A stretch of 64,000 nucleotides of DNA from Phycisphaerales bacterium (GTDB taxonomy: Bacteria > Planctomycetota > Phycisphaerae > Phycisphaerales > SM1A02), in contig JASMLY010000053.1 of NCBI GenBank assembly GCA_030748455.1, positions 1 to 64,000 of the forward strand, in the 5' to 3' direction. Within the stretch, counting starts at the first letter, position 1; each line of letters starts with the position of its first letter. The notes below the pieces were generated by a model, which saw only the letters and a program-made list of their open reading frames with translations, did not search any database and had not been told where the DNA came from. A program made the position numbers and the translations under genes. Positions 20,024 to 28,775 of the stretch are shown piece after piece.

Positions 20024-21541
20024 CTACTCAATTGAAGTTTCGCTCTCTTGCAATTCAGTATTCACTTCCTCATCCTCGACTGTCTCACCTTGTAGTACGG
20101 CGACTCTCGTTTCAATTTCGTTAATTGCTTTCAAGTGAAGTTCTTTCGCCTTACCTAATTTTTCTAATTCATCCGAAATGCTAGCAGCAACTGGGTCATC
20201 ATCATTTAGTGTTGGCCACGAACCATCTCGTACTCTGATCTCGAATACTCGAAGTGCTTCAGCAAGTTGCACATCGCCAAGGACGGTTTCAATCCAACTC
20301 GCATCTGGACATGGATCGGAATCTGGTTCATTGTTCGTAATGACTCTATAGGGTTCGGTTGTTTTAATTCTCTCGATATGATCTTCAACAGATTCAATGA
20401 CGACGAGGCCATCAGAGGGATCGACACCCCATAATTTCTTGTCTTCTGTAAGCTTTTTGTCAATCGTTCTGCCGGTAGGAAGGTCGTACCGTGCGACAGT
20501 CAGTTTGAGGAGACCACCCGCAATCTCTTGGACTTCTTGCACGGATCCCTTCCCAAAACTACGACTTCCCAAGACTGCTGCTCGACCATTTCCTTGCAAC
20601 GCTCCAGCGACAATTTCTGCTGCAGAAGCGGAGTTGCCATTGATGAGAATCAGGATTGGTATGTCACCAATTTCTGTTTTCGATGTCGCACTCGCACCGC
20701 TTGTTGGCTTACTTCTTCCGGTTACTGATACGATTTCTCCAGTACCAAGGAACATGTCGACAATAGCAATTGCTGCATCAAGTGCTCCACCTGGGTTATC
20801 ACGAAGATCAAGAACTATGCCTTGATCAAGTCCTTCTCTCGAGAGCATATGCAAAACAGAACGAAGTTCCCGAACAGTATTCCCAGTAAATTGTCGTAAC
20901 CGAATATATGCAATGCCAAGATCATCACTCAGACACCAATTCCACTTTTGGTTTCGCCGAATAAGTCCTGAAACAGTTGCGGAAATGATGTGTCCACGTG
21001 TTACTGTGACCTCTTCTTTTTCACCATCTGGATGTCGGACAAGCAAATCTACTTGCGTACCAACTGGTCCAGTGAGCCGACTCACTAATTCCTGAATCGT
21101 ATCAGCAGTCGCATCTTCCCCTTGAATCTTTTCAATAATGTCACCTGCAAGAATGCCAGATCGCAGTGCTGGAGAATTCTCCATTGGTGACACGATCATA
21201 AGTTCTTTCTTATCGTCATTTTCGACCATACGAACTTCTGCGCCAATTCCCGCATAATCACCTTCAAGATCTTTTGTAAACGTATCGATCTCACGCGATG
21301 GTATGTAGACAGAATACGGATCGTCGAGTGATTCGAGCATCGCATTGATCGCTGCTTCTTGCATTGCTTCTTGATCAGGTTCTGCGATGTGCCGATTCAC
21401 AACAAGACGATGGACGTCAATGAGTGGATCGTAAAAATCATAACTCGGTGTTGCCGAATGTAAAGCGAGTGCTAATTGCACAGCAGCAAGTGTTGTGAGA
21501 AGTACAAGCAGGATTGGCATAAAGCGTGAGCGGCGTGTCAT
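20024..21541 (-). CDS. S41 C-terminal processing protease, exported
   Basis: About 505 residues from ATG 21541, which gives a signal anchor (MTRRSRFMPILLVLLTTL) and has AGGA 9 bases upstream. A PDZ domain (about 95-180, GIGAEVRMVEND … GDIIEKIQGEDA) precedes the S41 catalytic domain with LDLRDNPGGALDAA, the nucleophile serine in NGNSASAAEIVAGAL and the general-base lysine in FGKGSVQ. Family members (CtpA/Prc) remove C-terminal segments from periplasmic or secreted proteins. The C-terminal about 90 residues form an acidic helical tail. It is the first gene of a four-gene operon; hflX is divergent. Confidence 0.92.
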   Translation of the reverse strand: MTRRSRFMPILLVLLTTLAAVQLALALHSATPSYDFYDPLIDVHRLVVNRHIAEPDQEAMQEAAINAMLESLDDPYSVYIPSREIDTFTKDLEGDYAGIGAEVRMVENDDKKELMIVSPMENSPALRSGILAGDIIEKIQGEDATADTIQELVSRLTGPVGTQVDLLVRHPDGEKEEVTVTRGHIISATVSGLIRRNQKWNWCLSDDLGIAYIRLRQFTGNTVRELRSVLHMLSREGLDQGIVLDLRDNPGGALDAAIAIVDMFLGTGEIVSVTGRSKPTSGASATSKTEIGDIPILILINGNSASAAEIVAGALQGNGRAAVLGSRSFGKGSVQEVQEIAGGLLKLTVARYDLPTGRTIDKKLTEDKKLWGVDPSDGLVVIESVEDHIERIKTTEPYRVITNNEPDSDPCPDASWIETVLGDVQLAEALRVFEIRVRDGSWPTLNDDDPVAASISDELEKLGKAKELHLKAINEIETRVAVLQGETVEDEEVNTELQESETSIE

Positions 21542-21646
21542 CGTCGTATTCCTTTCCCCGAAACCCCATAAGAATGTAGTATTATCAGTGTAATAGTTCT
21601 GTAAGTACAATACCATACACGAGAAGGAGTTATCACGCATACCTGT

Positions 21647-23056
21647 ATGGGTTATCAAAAACGAGAAGATTTAAATGTTGTTTCGGAGAGAGCAATTTTA
21701 GTTGCTTTAACCTTATACGGAGAAAAAATATCGCTCGATGAACGATTTGCAGAATTAGCAGCACTCACAGAATCAGCAGGGGGCGAAGTTGTTGGTCATT
21801 TGACCCAGAAACGGAGGTTGCCGAGGGGGAAAACGTTCGTTGGCAAGGGGAAACTTGAGGAATTACGATCTTTAGCAGAATCAACGAATGCTTCGGTGAT
21901 CATTTTTGACCATGATTTAACTCCCGCGCAAATTCGTAACGTAGAGAGAGAAACTGAAAAGAAAATCATCGACAGAAGTGAACTCATCTTAGATATTTTT
22001 TCGAGCAGAGCAGCAACGGCTGAAGCTCGATTACAAGTCGAGATTGCACAGCTTGAATACACGTATCCTCGGCTTCGTGCGATGTGGGATCACCTCGGAC
22101 AAGTTACTGGTGGTTCGCCTGTTGGTATTGGCACGAGAGGCCCTGGTGAACAGCAGTTAGAGATTGACAGGCGTCTTGTACAAAGAAGATTAAAACAACT
22201 ACGACGTGAACTCGAAGCGCTGCAACTACGATCTGTTCGTGAAGTTGCAAAGCGCAACACCGATCATTTTACCGTCGGTCTTGTCGGATACACCAACGCG
22301 GGAAAATCGACATTGTTTAACACACTTACTTCTGGTGGAGCTTGGTCACATGATCAGTTGTTTGCTACGTTGTCAACACGGATAGAACGGTGGGAATTAG
22401 GGGGTGGTGTTGCGGCGATGCTCTCAGATACAGTTGGTTTCGTGCGAAGATTGCCCCACCACCTTGTTGCAAGTTTTCGATCAACACTTGAAGAAACAGT
22501 CAATTGCCAACTTCTATTGGTTGTTGTTGATGCATCAGACCCTGCAGCTGCGCACCAATTACAAACTGTAGAAACTACGTTACAAGAGATCGGTGCGACA
22601 GAACAACCGAGAATTGTTCTACTCAATAAAATAGATAGAGTCACGGAACTCGCAGATACACTTGTTTTAACTTCCACATATCCAGAAGCGATTCAACTAA
22701 GCGCTGTGACTGAAGAGGGAGTAGGTGCCTTAGAGCAAGAGGTGAGGTCATTTGTACTCGGTCCAGTTCGAGAAGTGGAGCTAAGTTTGAACACATCTGC
22801 TGGTAAGGCAATCGATTTTATTGAAAAACGCACCGAGGTATTACGTAGAGATTGGAAGGATGGTCGCACGTTGTACAAAGTAAAGTTGGGGCAACGTCAA
22901 CTTGGGCAATTGATGACCCGTGGTGGAGATTTGTTCGTCAATAATTTGCCGGCAACAGAAGCAGAAGCGCAACTTTGGCCATCTGACCCAACGCCAGATT
23001 CATGTTGTCAGATTCCACCCCATAGAATGCAAGATTCAACAGAACAAGGATTATAG
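21647..23056 (+). CDS. hflX: GTPase HflX (ribosome-splitting)
   Basis: 469 residues. The N-terminal HflX domain includes KRRLPRGKTFVGKGKLEEL and VIIFDHDLTPAQIRN; the linker has LRAMWDHLGQ and GIGTRGPGEQQLE, both family signatures. The GTPase domain has G1 GYTNAGKSTLFN (about 214), G3 SDTVGFVRRLPHHL and G4 LLNKIDR. HflX rescues stalled or heat-damaged 70S ribosomes. AGAAGGAG lies about 17 bases before ATG 21647. It is divergent from the S41 protease gene, and the next gene starts 10 bases after its stop. Confidence 0.95.
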   Translation: MGYQKREDLNVVSERAILVALTLYGEKISLDERFAELAALTESAGGEVVGHLTQKRRLPRGKTFVGKGKLEELRSLAESTNASVIIFDHDLTPAQIRNVERETEKKIIDRSELILDIFSSRAATAEARLQVEIAQLEYTYPRLRAMWDHLGQVTGGSPVGIGTRGPGEQQLEIDRRLVQRRLKQLRRELEALQLRSVREVAKRNTDHFTVGLVGYTNAGKSTLFNTLTSGGAWSHDQLFATLSTRIERWELGGGVAAMLSDTVGFVRRLPHHLVASFRSTLEETVNCQLLLVVVDASDPAAAHQLQTVETTLQEIGATEQPRIVLLNKIDRVTELADTLVLTSTYPEAIQLSAVTEEGVGALEQEVRSFVLGPVREVELSLNTSAGKAIDFIEKRTEVLRRDWKDGRTLYKVKLGQRQLGQLMTRGGDLFVNNLPATEAEAQLWPSDPTPDSCCQIPPHRMQDSTEQGL

Positions 23057-23066
23057 GAATTTACAC

Positions 23067-24008
23067 TTGACACCACGCGAACAAGGACTCGACACATTTG
23101 CACATGACTTGAACCCAGCGATGGTAGGGATGATTCGCTCATGGCAGGGAGATCCAGAACTTGACCCTTTGTATCGCAGAGTCCAAGCGAGCAAAACTCG
23201 AAGAGGGTTCTTAGATTGTTTTGCAGAAACACTTGTTGCAGGACACGCCAAGCAAGCTGGTTGTAGAGTAGCTGTCGAGGTGCCAACACCTAACGGCCGG
23301 ACAGTGGATTTGCACGTACAAAAAGAGTCGAAGTCTTTGTTTGTTCACATCAAACGTTTAGGCGGTACTCAAACAACTTCGCGACGGTTGACAATCTCTT
23401 CACGGCTTCGGATTCTAGAAAAAATAAATCGTCCCTTAGTTGTCAAAATCCGGTGGCATGATGGGCTTGATGATTCTTCGATGCAAGCATTCGTACTTGC
23501 TGCAGGCCAATTCATCGAACGTGCAAGTTTGGGAGATGAGCATGTTGTAAAAGATGCGCAAGGCACCGAGTTAGGAGGTGTAAAAATCGTTGCGCCAAAT
23601 GATGAGGGCAGAGTCTCGCTAGTGATAGGCTTACCAGAGGGTTTTGTTGATCACACTTCAAGAATTGTTCGGTTAATCAAACGAGCGCAGAAACAATTTA
23701 TGCCAAAGGAAGCAAACCTTGTACTTGTGTGTACGCCTCAATCAACAGGTGTAGAGTCAGTGAAATCTGCATTTTTTGGCACGCATGAAGAGCGTTGGGA
23801 CGCACATCCACCTAAAGGATCTCGAGTCGCTGTGGGGAGAAGCGATGATGGAGTGTGGAGTGGAAACCAACACCCCGAATCACAACTTGGTGGGTGGTTT
23901 TGGTTGGCGCCGATGCATCACCAATACCAAGGAAAATTCTGGGTTCGAGAGGGTTGCTCGTTCGGAGGTGATCTCATTGATTTCGCATCCGATATGTTTG
24001 ACACGTAG
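23067..24008 (+). CDS. unknown protein, possible PD-(D/E)XK-like nuclease fold
   Basis: About 313 residues if translation starts at TTG 23067, which has TAGGA 9 bases upstream; the open frame reaches back into hflX to 22920, but that part is shadow. I do not recognise the family. Residues about 50-100 read FAETLVAGHAKQAG … VAVEVPTPNG … RTVDLHV … LFVHIKRLGG, which has the E…D…xxK order of PD-(D/E)XK nucleases, but with His where Asp/Glu is expected before the IK. The rest has no clear motif; there is no signal peptide or membrane segment. It lies 10 bases after hflX, so the two are probably co-transcribed. A small hairpin (CGCATCTT … AAGATGCG) follows at 24011-24031. Confidence 0.6.
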   Translation: MTPREQGLDTFAHDLNPAMVGMIRSWQGDPELDPLYRRVQASKTRRGFLDCFAETLVAGHAKQAGCRVAVEVPTPNGRTVDLHVQKESKSLFVHIKRLGGTQTTSRRLTISSRLRILEKINRPLVVKIRWHDGLDDSSMQAFVLAAGQFIERASLGDEHVVKDAQGTELGGVKIVAPNDEGRVSLVIGLPEGFVDHTSRIVRLIKRAQKQFMPKEANLVLVCTPQSTGVESVKSAFFGTHEERWDAHPPKGSRVAVGRSDDGVWSGNQHPESQLGGWFWLAPMHHQYQGKFWVREGCSFGGDLIDFASDMFDT

Positions 24009-24052
24009 CACGCATCTTTCGATAAGATGCGTTGTTCACAAAGGAGAAACCA

Positions 24053-25192
24053 ATGAATGACCCTCGGTATACAAAACTTGCAGAGCTACTGATCCATCAC
24101 TCTACTGCGCTCGAAGCGGGGGAACACATTTTGATCGAAGCATTTGATATGCCTCGGGAAATGATTATTGAGCTTGTAAAAGTCGTACACTCTGTTGGAG
24201 GAAACGCACATGTTGCAATACGTGATGCACGAATCATGCGTGCTTTGCAAGCAGGTGGTACAGATCAAGCGTTTGAAATTTGGTCTGAATATGACCTTGA
24301 GCGAATGAAGCGAATGGATGCGTACCTAGGTCTTCGAGGCTCTCACAATGTAAGCGAAGCGAGCGGGATTGATGCAGAACGGCAACAAGCAATGAGCCGT
24401 TTGTACGGGATCCCTGTGCATATGCAACGTCGTTTGAACCACACAAAATGGTGCGTCCTTCGGTGGCCAACTCCAGCGATGGCTCAACTTGCTGGTATGA
24501 ATACAGAAGCGTTTGAAGATTTCTACTTCGATGTTTGCACGCTCGATTACAGCAAGATGGCAGAAGCTTCCGAAAAATTAGTTGCTGTGATGAATGGAAC
24601 AGATCAAGTGCATGTTCAAGGTCCAGACGATACGGATTTGCGTTTTTCGATCAAAGATATCCCAGCGATTGCCTGTGCTGGCAACATGAATATTCCAGAT
24701 GGAGAAGTGTTTACCGCTCCTGTAAAAGATTCTGTCAATGGTGTGATTCATTACAACACGCCATCGATTTATCGTGGTCACTCTTTCGAGAACATTCGCC
24801 TAGAGTTTAAAGATGGAAAAATCGTTCGTGCGACTGCCGATCAAGGAGAAGAGCACCTTGAAGATATTTTCGATTCGGATGCAGGCGCGAGGTTCGTCGG
24901 TGAATTCGCAATCGGATTCAACCCATTTATCAAAGAAGCGATGAAAGACATTTTGTTTGACGAGAAAATAGCTGGCTCAATGCACTTCACACCTGGCAAT
25001 GCGTATGATGATGCGTGCAATGGGAACAAATCAGAAGTCCACTGGGATCTTGTTTTGATTCAACGCCCTGAATATGGTGGTGGCACTATCAGTTTTGATG
25101 GAGAGGTCATACGTAAAGATGGGCTGTTTGTCGATGATCGACTGCTTGATTTGAACCCAGAACATCTTGCAGGCGAACCAGTTTGTTGCTGA
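24053..25192 (+). CDS. M29-family aminopeptidase (AmpS/PepS/T-type)
   Basis: About 379 residues from ATG 24053, with AAGGAG 6 bases upstream. Family features are the N-terminal ALEAGEHILIEAFDMP, the block MNIPDGEVFTAPVKDSVNG with a metal-binding Glu, GQ-like DQGEEHLEDIFD and the C-terminal histidine-rich metal site (MHFTPGNAYDD … SEVHWDLVL). These are co-catalytic divalent-metal exopeptidases that remove N-terminal residues from peptides in the cytoplasm. The preceding gene ends 45 bases upstream, with a small hairpin between them. Confidence 0.9.
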   Translation: MNDPRYTKLAELLIHHSTALEAGEHILIEAFDMPREMIIELVKVVHSVGGNAHVAIRDARIMRALQAGGTDQAFEIWSEYDLERMKRMDAYLGLRGSHNVSEASGIDAERQQAMSRLYGIPVHMQRRLNHTKWCVLRWPTPAMAQLAGMNTEAFEDFYFDVCTLDYSKMAEASEKLVAVMNGTDQVHVQGPDDTDLRFSIKDIPAIACAGNMNIPDGEVFTAPVKDSVNGVIHYNTPSIYRGHSFENIRLEFKDGKIVRATADQGEEHLEDIFDSDAGARFVGEFAIGFNPFIKEAMKDILFDEKIAGSMHFTPGNAYDDACNGNKSEVHWDLVLIQRPEYGGGTISFDGEVIRKDGLFVDDRLLDLNPEHLAGEPVCC

Positions 25193-25306
25193 TTTGTAGC
25201 CCCATAACTCAGGTAAAACCCTCATAACTATCGTCTTTTGTACTTCGATGTGTGGATCTGACTCCTCGAGGTGTAGACGTACGTAGACGTGGTCGATGGT
25301 GTGGCT

Positions 25307-25855
25307 ATGCCAAAAAAACAACCAAGGAAGATGAAGAAACCACTTCGCTTAGGTGAAGTGTTGATCGAGCAGGGATTACTTTCAGAATCGCAAGTTACGC
25401 AGATTCTCTCAGAACAGGAACTCTCAGGTAGACCTTTTGGAGTTCTCGCAGAAACGATGTTTCACGTTTCAGTTGAAGCAATAGAAGAAGCGTGGGCATG
25501 TCAATATGCACATAACACTCGTACGATTGATCCATTTATTGAAATTCCTCGAAATGATGCTAAAGCGTGCATCACTACACGCCAAGCGTGGCAGTTTCGG
25601 TGCTTGCCGATGTCCCTTGAAGGGAAGACGCTTGTCATTGCAACCACACCTACACATGTACGGAAGGCTTTAAAATTTGCCACTGGTGTTCTGAATCGTC
25701 CAGCGTACTTTGTCATGACAACAGACAATCGATTAGCTGCAGCGCTCAGCGAACACTTCCCTATCGCAGGGATGGGAAGTTCTTCGGTTAGCGGAGAAGC
25801 GATTAACCGTCTTGTGACAAAAATGCGGCTCGATCGATTGAGAGAATCTGCTTAG
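25307..25855 (+). CDS. stand-alone GspE/PilB N-terminal (MshEN-like) domain protein
   Basis: About 182 residues from ATG 25307. The sequence LRLGEVLIEQGLLSESQ … ILSEQELSGRPFGVLAE is the first helical part of the type II secretion/type IV pilus ATPase N-terminal domain. The second part (PMSLEGKTLVIATTPTH … LNRPAYFVMTTDNRLAAAL) completes it. There is no ATPase domain after it, so the protein is only the regulatory or adapter domain. Some domains of this fold bind cyclic-di-GMP; whether this one does is unknown. It may serve the pseudopilin systems of this organism. Its stop overlaps the convergent purU by 4 bases. Confidence 0.75.
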   Translation: MPKKQPRKMKKPLRLGEVLIEQGLLSESQVTQILSEQELSGRPFGVLAETMFHVSVEAIEEAWACQYAHNTRTIDPFIEIPRNDAKACITTRQAWQFRCLPMSLEGKTLVIATTPTHVRKALKFATGVLNRPAYFVMTTDNRLAAALSEHFPIAGMGSSSVSGEAINRLVTKMRLDRLRESA

Positions 25856-26709
25856 GAAAAAACGATCGCACGATTGTTGTGAATGAAAACTCGATCTTCG
25901 AGGTGCCAACGAACAGCCCGCGCGAGAACAGTTCGCTCATTATCACGACCCTTGCGTATTAACTCTTTGACGGAATCTTTATGAGAAACTCGTATGATTC
26001 CCTGCTCGATGATTGGTCCTTCGTCAAGATCTGCTGTCGCGTAGTGGGCGGTCGCACCAATAAGTTTGACCCCTTTTTCGTATGCTTGGTGGTATGGTTT
26101 ACCACCAGCAAATGCGGGTAAAAATGAGTGATGGATATTAATAATTTTTCCTGCGTATTTCTGCGTAAATGACTCGCTAAAAATTCGCATGTACCGAGCA
26201 AGAACAATGAGGTCGATTTTTTCCGTATCTAGAAGTGACTCTTGTACATGTTCAACGTCAAGATCACCAGAAGTCTGGACGGGAATATGGTGAAAGGGAA
26301 CATCAAACTGTTTTGCAACGCACGATAATTCCGGGTGATTTGAAATCACCATGGCGATGTCACAATGTAAGTCTCCATCCCGATTCAGTAAGAGTAGGTC
26401 ATACAAGCAATGATCTTCCTTGGACACAAAAATTGCAACACGCTTGGTTTCATCTGCCCAACGGATTTGAATATCCATTTGATAGGATTCTCGAAGGGGA
26501 TCAAGGTGTTTGTTTAACACAGCAGTATCAATTTGTGTATCGCAAGAAATATGAATTCGTTGCAAAAAAGTATCAGAGAGCGAATCGGTGTATTGGGCTG
26601 CATCCAAGATGTTACAACCAGCTGTATGTAAAGCAGCAGTGACGTGCGCAACAAGACCAAGTTGATCTGGGCAGGAAACGAGAATCACGGCTTCGAGTTG
26701 TGTGGTCAT
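25852..26709 (-). CDS. purU: formyltetrahydrofolate deformylase
   Basis: 285 residues. An N-terminal ACT domain (about 1-85, VSCPDQLGLVAHVTAAL) is followed by a formyltransferase-fold domain with VISNHPEL, HHIPVQ, LARYMRIFSESF, INIHHSFLPAFAGGKPY and the catalytic Asp in DLDEGPIIEQ. It hydrolyses 10-formyl-THF to formate and THF, balancing one-carbon units. It lies 31 bases downstream of tRNA-Phe on the same strand. The glycine cleavage genes elsewhere in the window feed the same folate pool. Confidence 0.95.
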   Translation of the reverse strand: MTTQLEAVILVSCPDQLGLVAHVTAALHTAGCNILDAAQYTDSLSDTFLQRIHISCDTQIDTAVLNKHLDPLRESYQMDIQIRWADETKRVAIFVSKEDHCLYDLLLLNRDGDLHCDIAMVISNHPELSCVAKQFDVPFHHIPVQTSGDLDVEHVQESLLDTEKIDLIVLARYMRIFSESFTQKYAGKIINIHHSFLPAFAGGKPYHQAYEKGVKLIGATAHYATADLDEGPIIEQGIIRVSHKDSVKELIRKGRDNERTVLARAVRWHLEDRVFIHNNRAIVFS

Positions 26710-26740
26710 TTTGGGTTCTTCGGCCGATTACGGTCGGAAA

Positions 26741-26813
26741 TGGCGAAACCCGGACTTGAACCGGGGACACCTGCATTTTCAGTGCAGTGCTCTACCAACT
26801 GAGCTATTTCGCC
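26741..26813 (-). tRNA. tRNA-Phe (anticodon GAA)
   Basis: On the minus strand a 73-base cloverleaf reads GGCGAAA acceptor, TAGCTC D-stem, CTGCA/TGCAG anticodon stem with loop CTGAAAA (anticodon GAA), and a CCGGG-TTCAAGT-CCGGG T-arm. CCA is not encoded. It sits between the nitrilase-family gene (36 bases upstream) and purU (31 bases downstream), all on one strand. Confidence 0.97.
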
Positions 26814-26849
26814 GAGGGGTGCAAAGGGTACCCTACTTAGGCTTTCCCA

Positions 26850-27644
26850 TCAAGCCTTGATCTTCGTCACTTTGATCGTTCCAAGTAAATCTTTTTGGAT
26901 GTCTTGAATTGCAGCAAACTCCTTTTTCCATTGATTGGAGCGTGTGAGGTCAAGTGTAGAACTGATGCATTCTGTTTCTGTTTCTGATCCCTTTGAAAGG
27001 ATTTCTCCCATATGAGAGAGGATGAGCGACGTGCCACCCCACTCTGATACCGCATCTTTTCCGATCCGATTGCTCGCAACGACATACGCTTGGTTTTCAA
27101 TTGCTCTTGCTCTGAGGAGAATTTCCCAATGGGCGATTCGCACAAGAGGCCAGCTTGAAGAAACGGTGAAGACATCAACCCCTTGAGCAGCCGCGGGACG
27201 CCACAATTCTGGAAAGCGGATGTCATAACAAATAGAGGGGCAGATTTTGACCCCTCCAATGTCAACGATGAGCAGGGAATCTCCTGTTTTGAAGTACTCG
27301 TTTTCACACATCGGATTGCATGTAAAAACTTTGGTGTAGGTCCCGACCCGTTCACCTGAGGGTGAACAAATCGTGACGCAATTTTTACCGAATGCACCCT
27401 CGTTGTCAGTCCATCCAACTTGAATCCAGCACCCGTATGTTTTTGCGAGTTCGCATGCCCAATCGACCGTCCCCACATTCGTGATCCTGTCGAGTTTCAT
27501 TGACCAACCAGTGTCAGTCATTTCTTGCAACACTACAAAGGTATCTTTAGTAGTGTTGATGCCGTTGAGCATCCGTTCGACAACCGTACGATTTTCTGCA
27601 ATGTTGTGTAGTTTGGCGTTGAATTGCAAGGCATGAAACAACAT
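26850..27644 (-). CDS. carbon-nitrogen hydrolase (nitrilase/omega-amidase family)
   Basis: 264 residues. The Glu-Lys-Cys catalytic triad is visible as LQEMTDTGW (Glu about 41), GTYTKVF (Lys about 107) and SICYDIRFPELWR (Cys about 142). RAIENQAYVVASNRIG is also typical. It is closest in style to the Nit2/omega-amidase and YafV-like branch, which hydrolyse short amides such as alpha-ketoglutaramate; the substrate is not certain. The usual K-x-H-P-F segment reads KVFTCNPM here. tRNA-Phe follows after 36 bases. Confidence 0.88.
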   Translation of the reverse strand: MLFHALQFNAKLHNIAENRTVVERMLNGINTTKDTFVVLQEMTDTGWSMKLDRITNVGTVDWACELAKTYGCWIQVGWTDNEGAFGKNCVTICSPSGERVGTYTKVFTCNPMCENEYFKTGDSLLIVDIGGVKICPSICYDIRFPELWRPAAAQGVDVFTVSSSWPLVRIAHWEILLRARAIENQAYVVASNRIGKDAVSEWGGTSLILSHMGEILSKGSETETECISSTLDLTRSNQWKKEFAAIQDIQKDLLGTIKVTKIKA

Positions 27645-27689
27645 GTGTGGAGATTCTACCCGTTTTGAACAAATGGACGATAGAGTCAG

Positions 27690-28505
27690 ATGCGGTTTAC
27701 AAGCAGGGGTATTCTTCTAGGGTTTCTTCTCTTTGATGTACTCATTTTGACGCTCTTTGCGTTTTATACAGCGAGTCAAGCGGTCGTTCTAAAGGGGAAC
27801 ACACCGATTCCGAGTTGGATTGGAATCTCACTCTCTTCTCTCGTTTTTATAGGCTCTCAAGCACTATTTGTGCTTCCCCTTGTAAAACCGCCAACGGTAA
27901 CATCGCGGGGTAGGCCTCTCTTTTGCAGCATCTTGATTGCAAGTTTTTTCGCCGCACTGCTCACGACAGTGTTTGCGTGTATGGTTCTCTCTATCATTGT
28001 AGTTTTAACGAATGGGGATGACAAAACTGGAATGTTGGCACTGTGTTTTGTGGGGTGGTGGGGAATTGAATGGTCTGAATTCTTCACCCTCAATCAATCA
28101 AATCGTGAGATGCCCATTCTGATCATCGAGCTCTCTTTCCTTGTCCTTTGTTGGATTGGTTGGTCAATTCCCTTGTGGATTTTTGCAAATCGTAGGCACC
28201 GAGATCCAGGGATTCTTGTGCGAATTACTGGAAAATTGTTTGCTGGAACGATCGTTGAATTGTTGCTCGCAATCCCGCTCACCTTGATCATAAAACGGCG
28301 AACAGACTGCTACTGCGCAACAGGTTCGTTCGGTGCGTTGATTTTCTCGTTGATGGGTTGTCTCTGGCTGTTTGGTCCGGGGATAGTGATCGCGCTTTTT
28401 TGGAAAAAACGTCCTTGGGAGAAGGATCACTGTTTTGCGTGTGGGTATCCACGAAAAGTAGCGGCATCCACCAATTGCAGTGAGTGTGGCACAGCATTCC
28501 ATTAA
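27690..28505 (+). CDS. multi-pass membrane protein with C-terminal zinc ribbon
   Basis: 271 residues. About seven hydrophobic segments can be seen (for example GILLGFLLFDVLILTLF at 6-23 and IGISLSSLVFIGSQALFVL at about 44-62). The last 30 residues hold a CFACGY … CSECG zinc ribbon, which would be cytoplasmic. This arrangement is common in planctomycete membrane proteins of unknown function. I do not recognise a function. An intrinsic terminator directly follows the stop. Confidence 0.75.
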   Translation: MRFTSRGILLGFLLFDVLILTLFAFYTASQAVVLKGNTPIPSWIGISLSSLVFIGSQALFVLPLVKPPTVTSRGRPLFCSILIASFFAALLTTVFACMVLSIIVVLTNGDDKTGMLALCFVGWWGIEWSEFFTLNQSNREMPILIIELSFLVLCWIGWSIPLWIFANRRHRDPGILVRITGKLFAGTIVELLLAIPLTLIIKRRTDCYCATGSFGALIFSLMGCLWLFGPGIVIALFWKKRPWEKDHCFACGYPRKVAASTNCSECGTAFH

Positions 28506-28530
28506 AAAAACTAACCGAGGGTTAGTTTTT
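28506..28530. terminator. bidirectional terminator
   Basis: An 11-bp inverted repeat AAAAACTAACC / GGTTAGTTTTT around a GAG loop, with T-runs on both strands. It can end the zinc-ribbon gene (plus) and tRNA-His (minus), whose 3' end is 16 bases away. Confidence 0.85.
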
Positions 28531-28545
28531 CGAGGGTCAACAAAG

Positions 28546-28619
28546 GGCGATCGACGGGACTCGAACCCGCGACATCCAGGATCACAACCCGGTGCTCTAC
28601 CAACTGAGCTACGATCGCC
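28546..28619 (-). tRNA. tRNA-His (anticodon GTG)
   Basis: A 74-base cloverleaf on the minus strand with an 8-bp acceptor stem: an encoded G at -1 faces C73, the identity element of tRNA-His. The anticodon loop is TTGTGAT (GTG) on a CCGGG/CCTGG stem; the T-arm is CGGG-TTCGAGT-CCCG. CCA is not encoded. Confidence 0.97.
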
Positions 28620-28775
28620 GTAGGGTCGTGCAGAATATCCGCAGAAAGCTGCGGGGTCAAACAATACACTTTGCTGATTCTGCTTGTTTTTATGCTAGAA
28701 GATAGTCGACAATTGGAGTAGAATGTCACGATTATCTTTACTTCACTTTTGAGGTCTTTTCGCAAAGGACATGCA

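Noticed and set aside
22920..23066. N-terminal extension of the orphan nuclease-like protein into hflX
   Set aside because: The extension overlaps the conserved C-terminus of HflX in another frame; the TTG with a ribosome-binding site at 23067 fits better.
28164..28664. Long minus-strand open frame across the zinc-ribbon gene and tRNA-His
   Set aside because: It runs through tRNA-His and opposite a well-supported membrane protein gene; it is a shadow.
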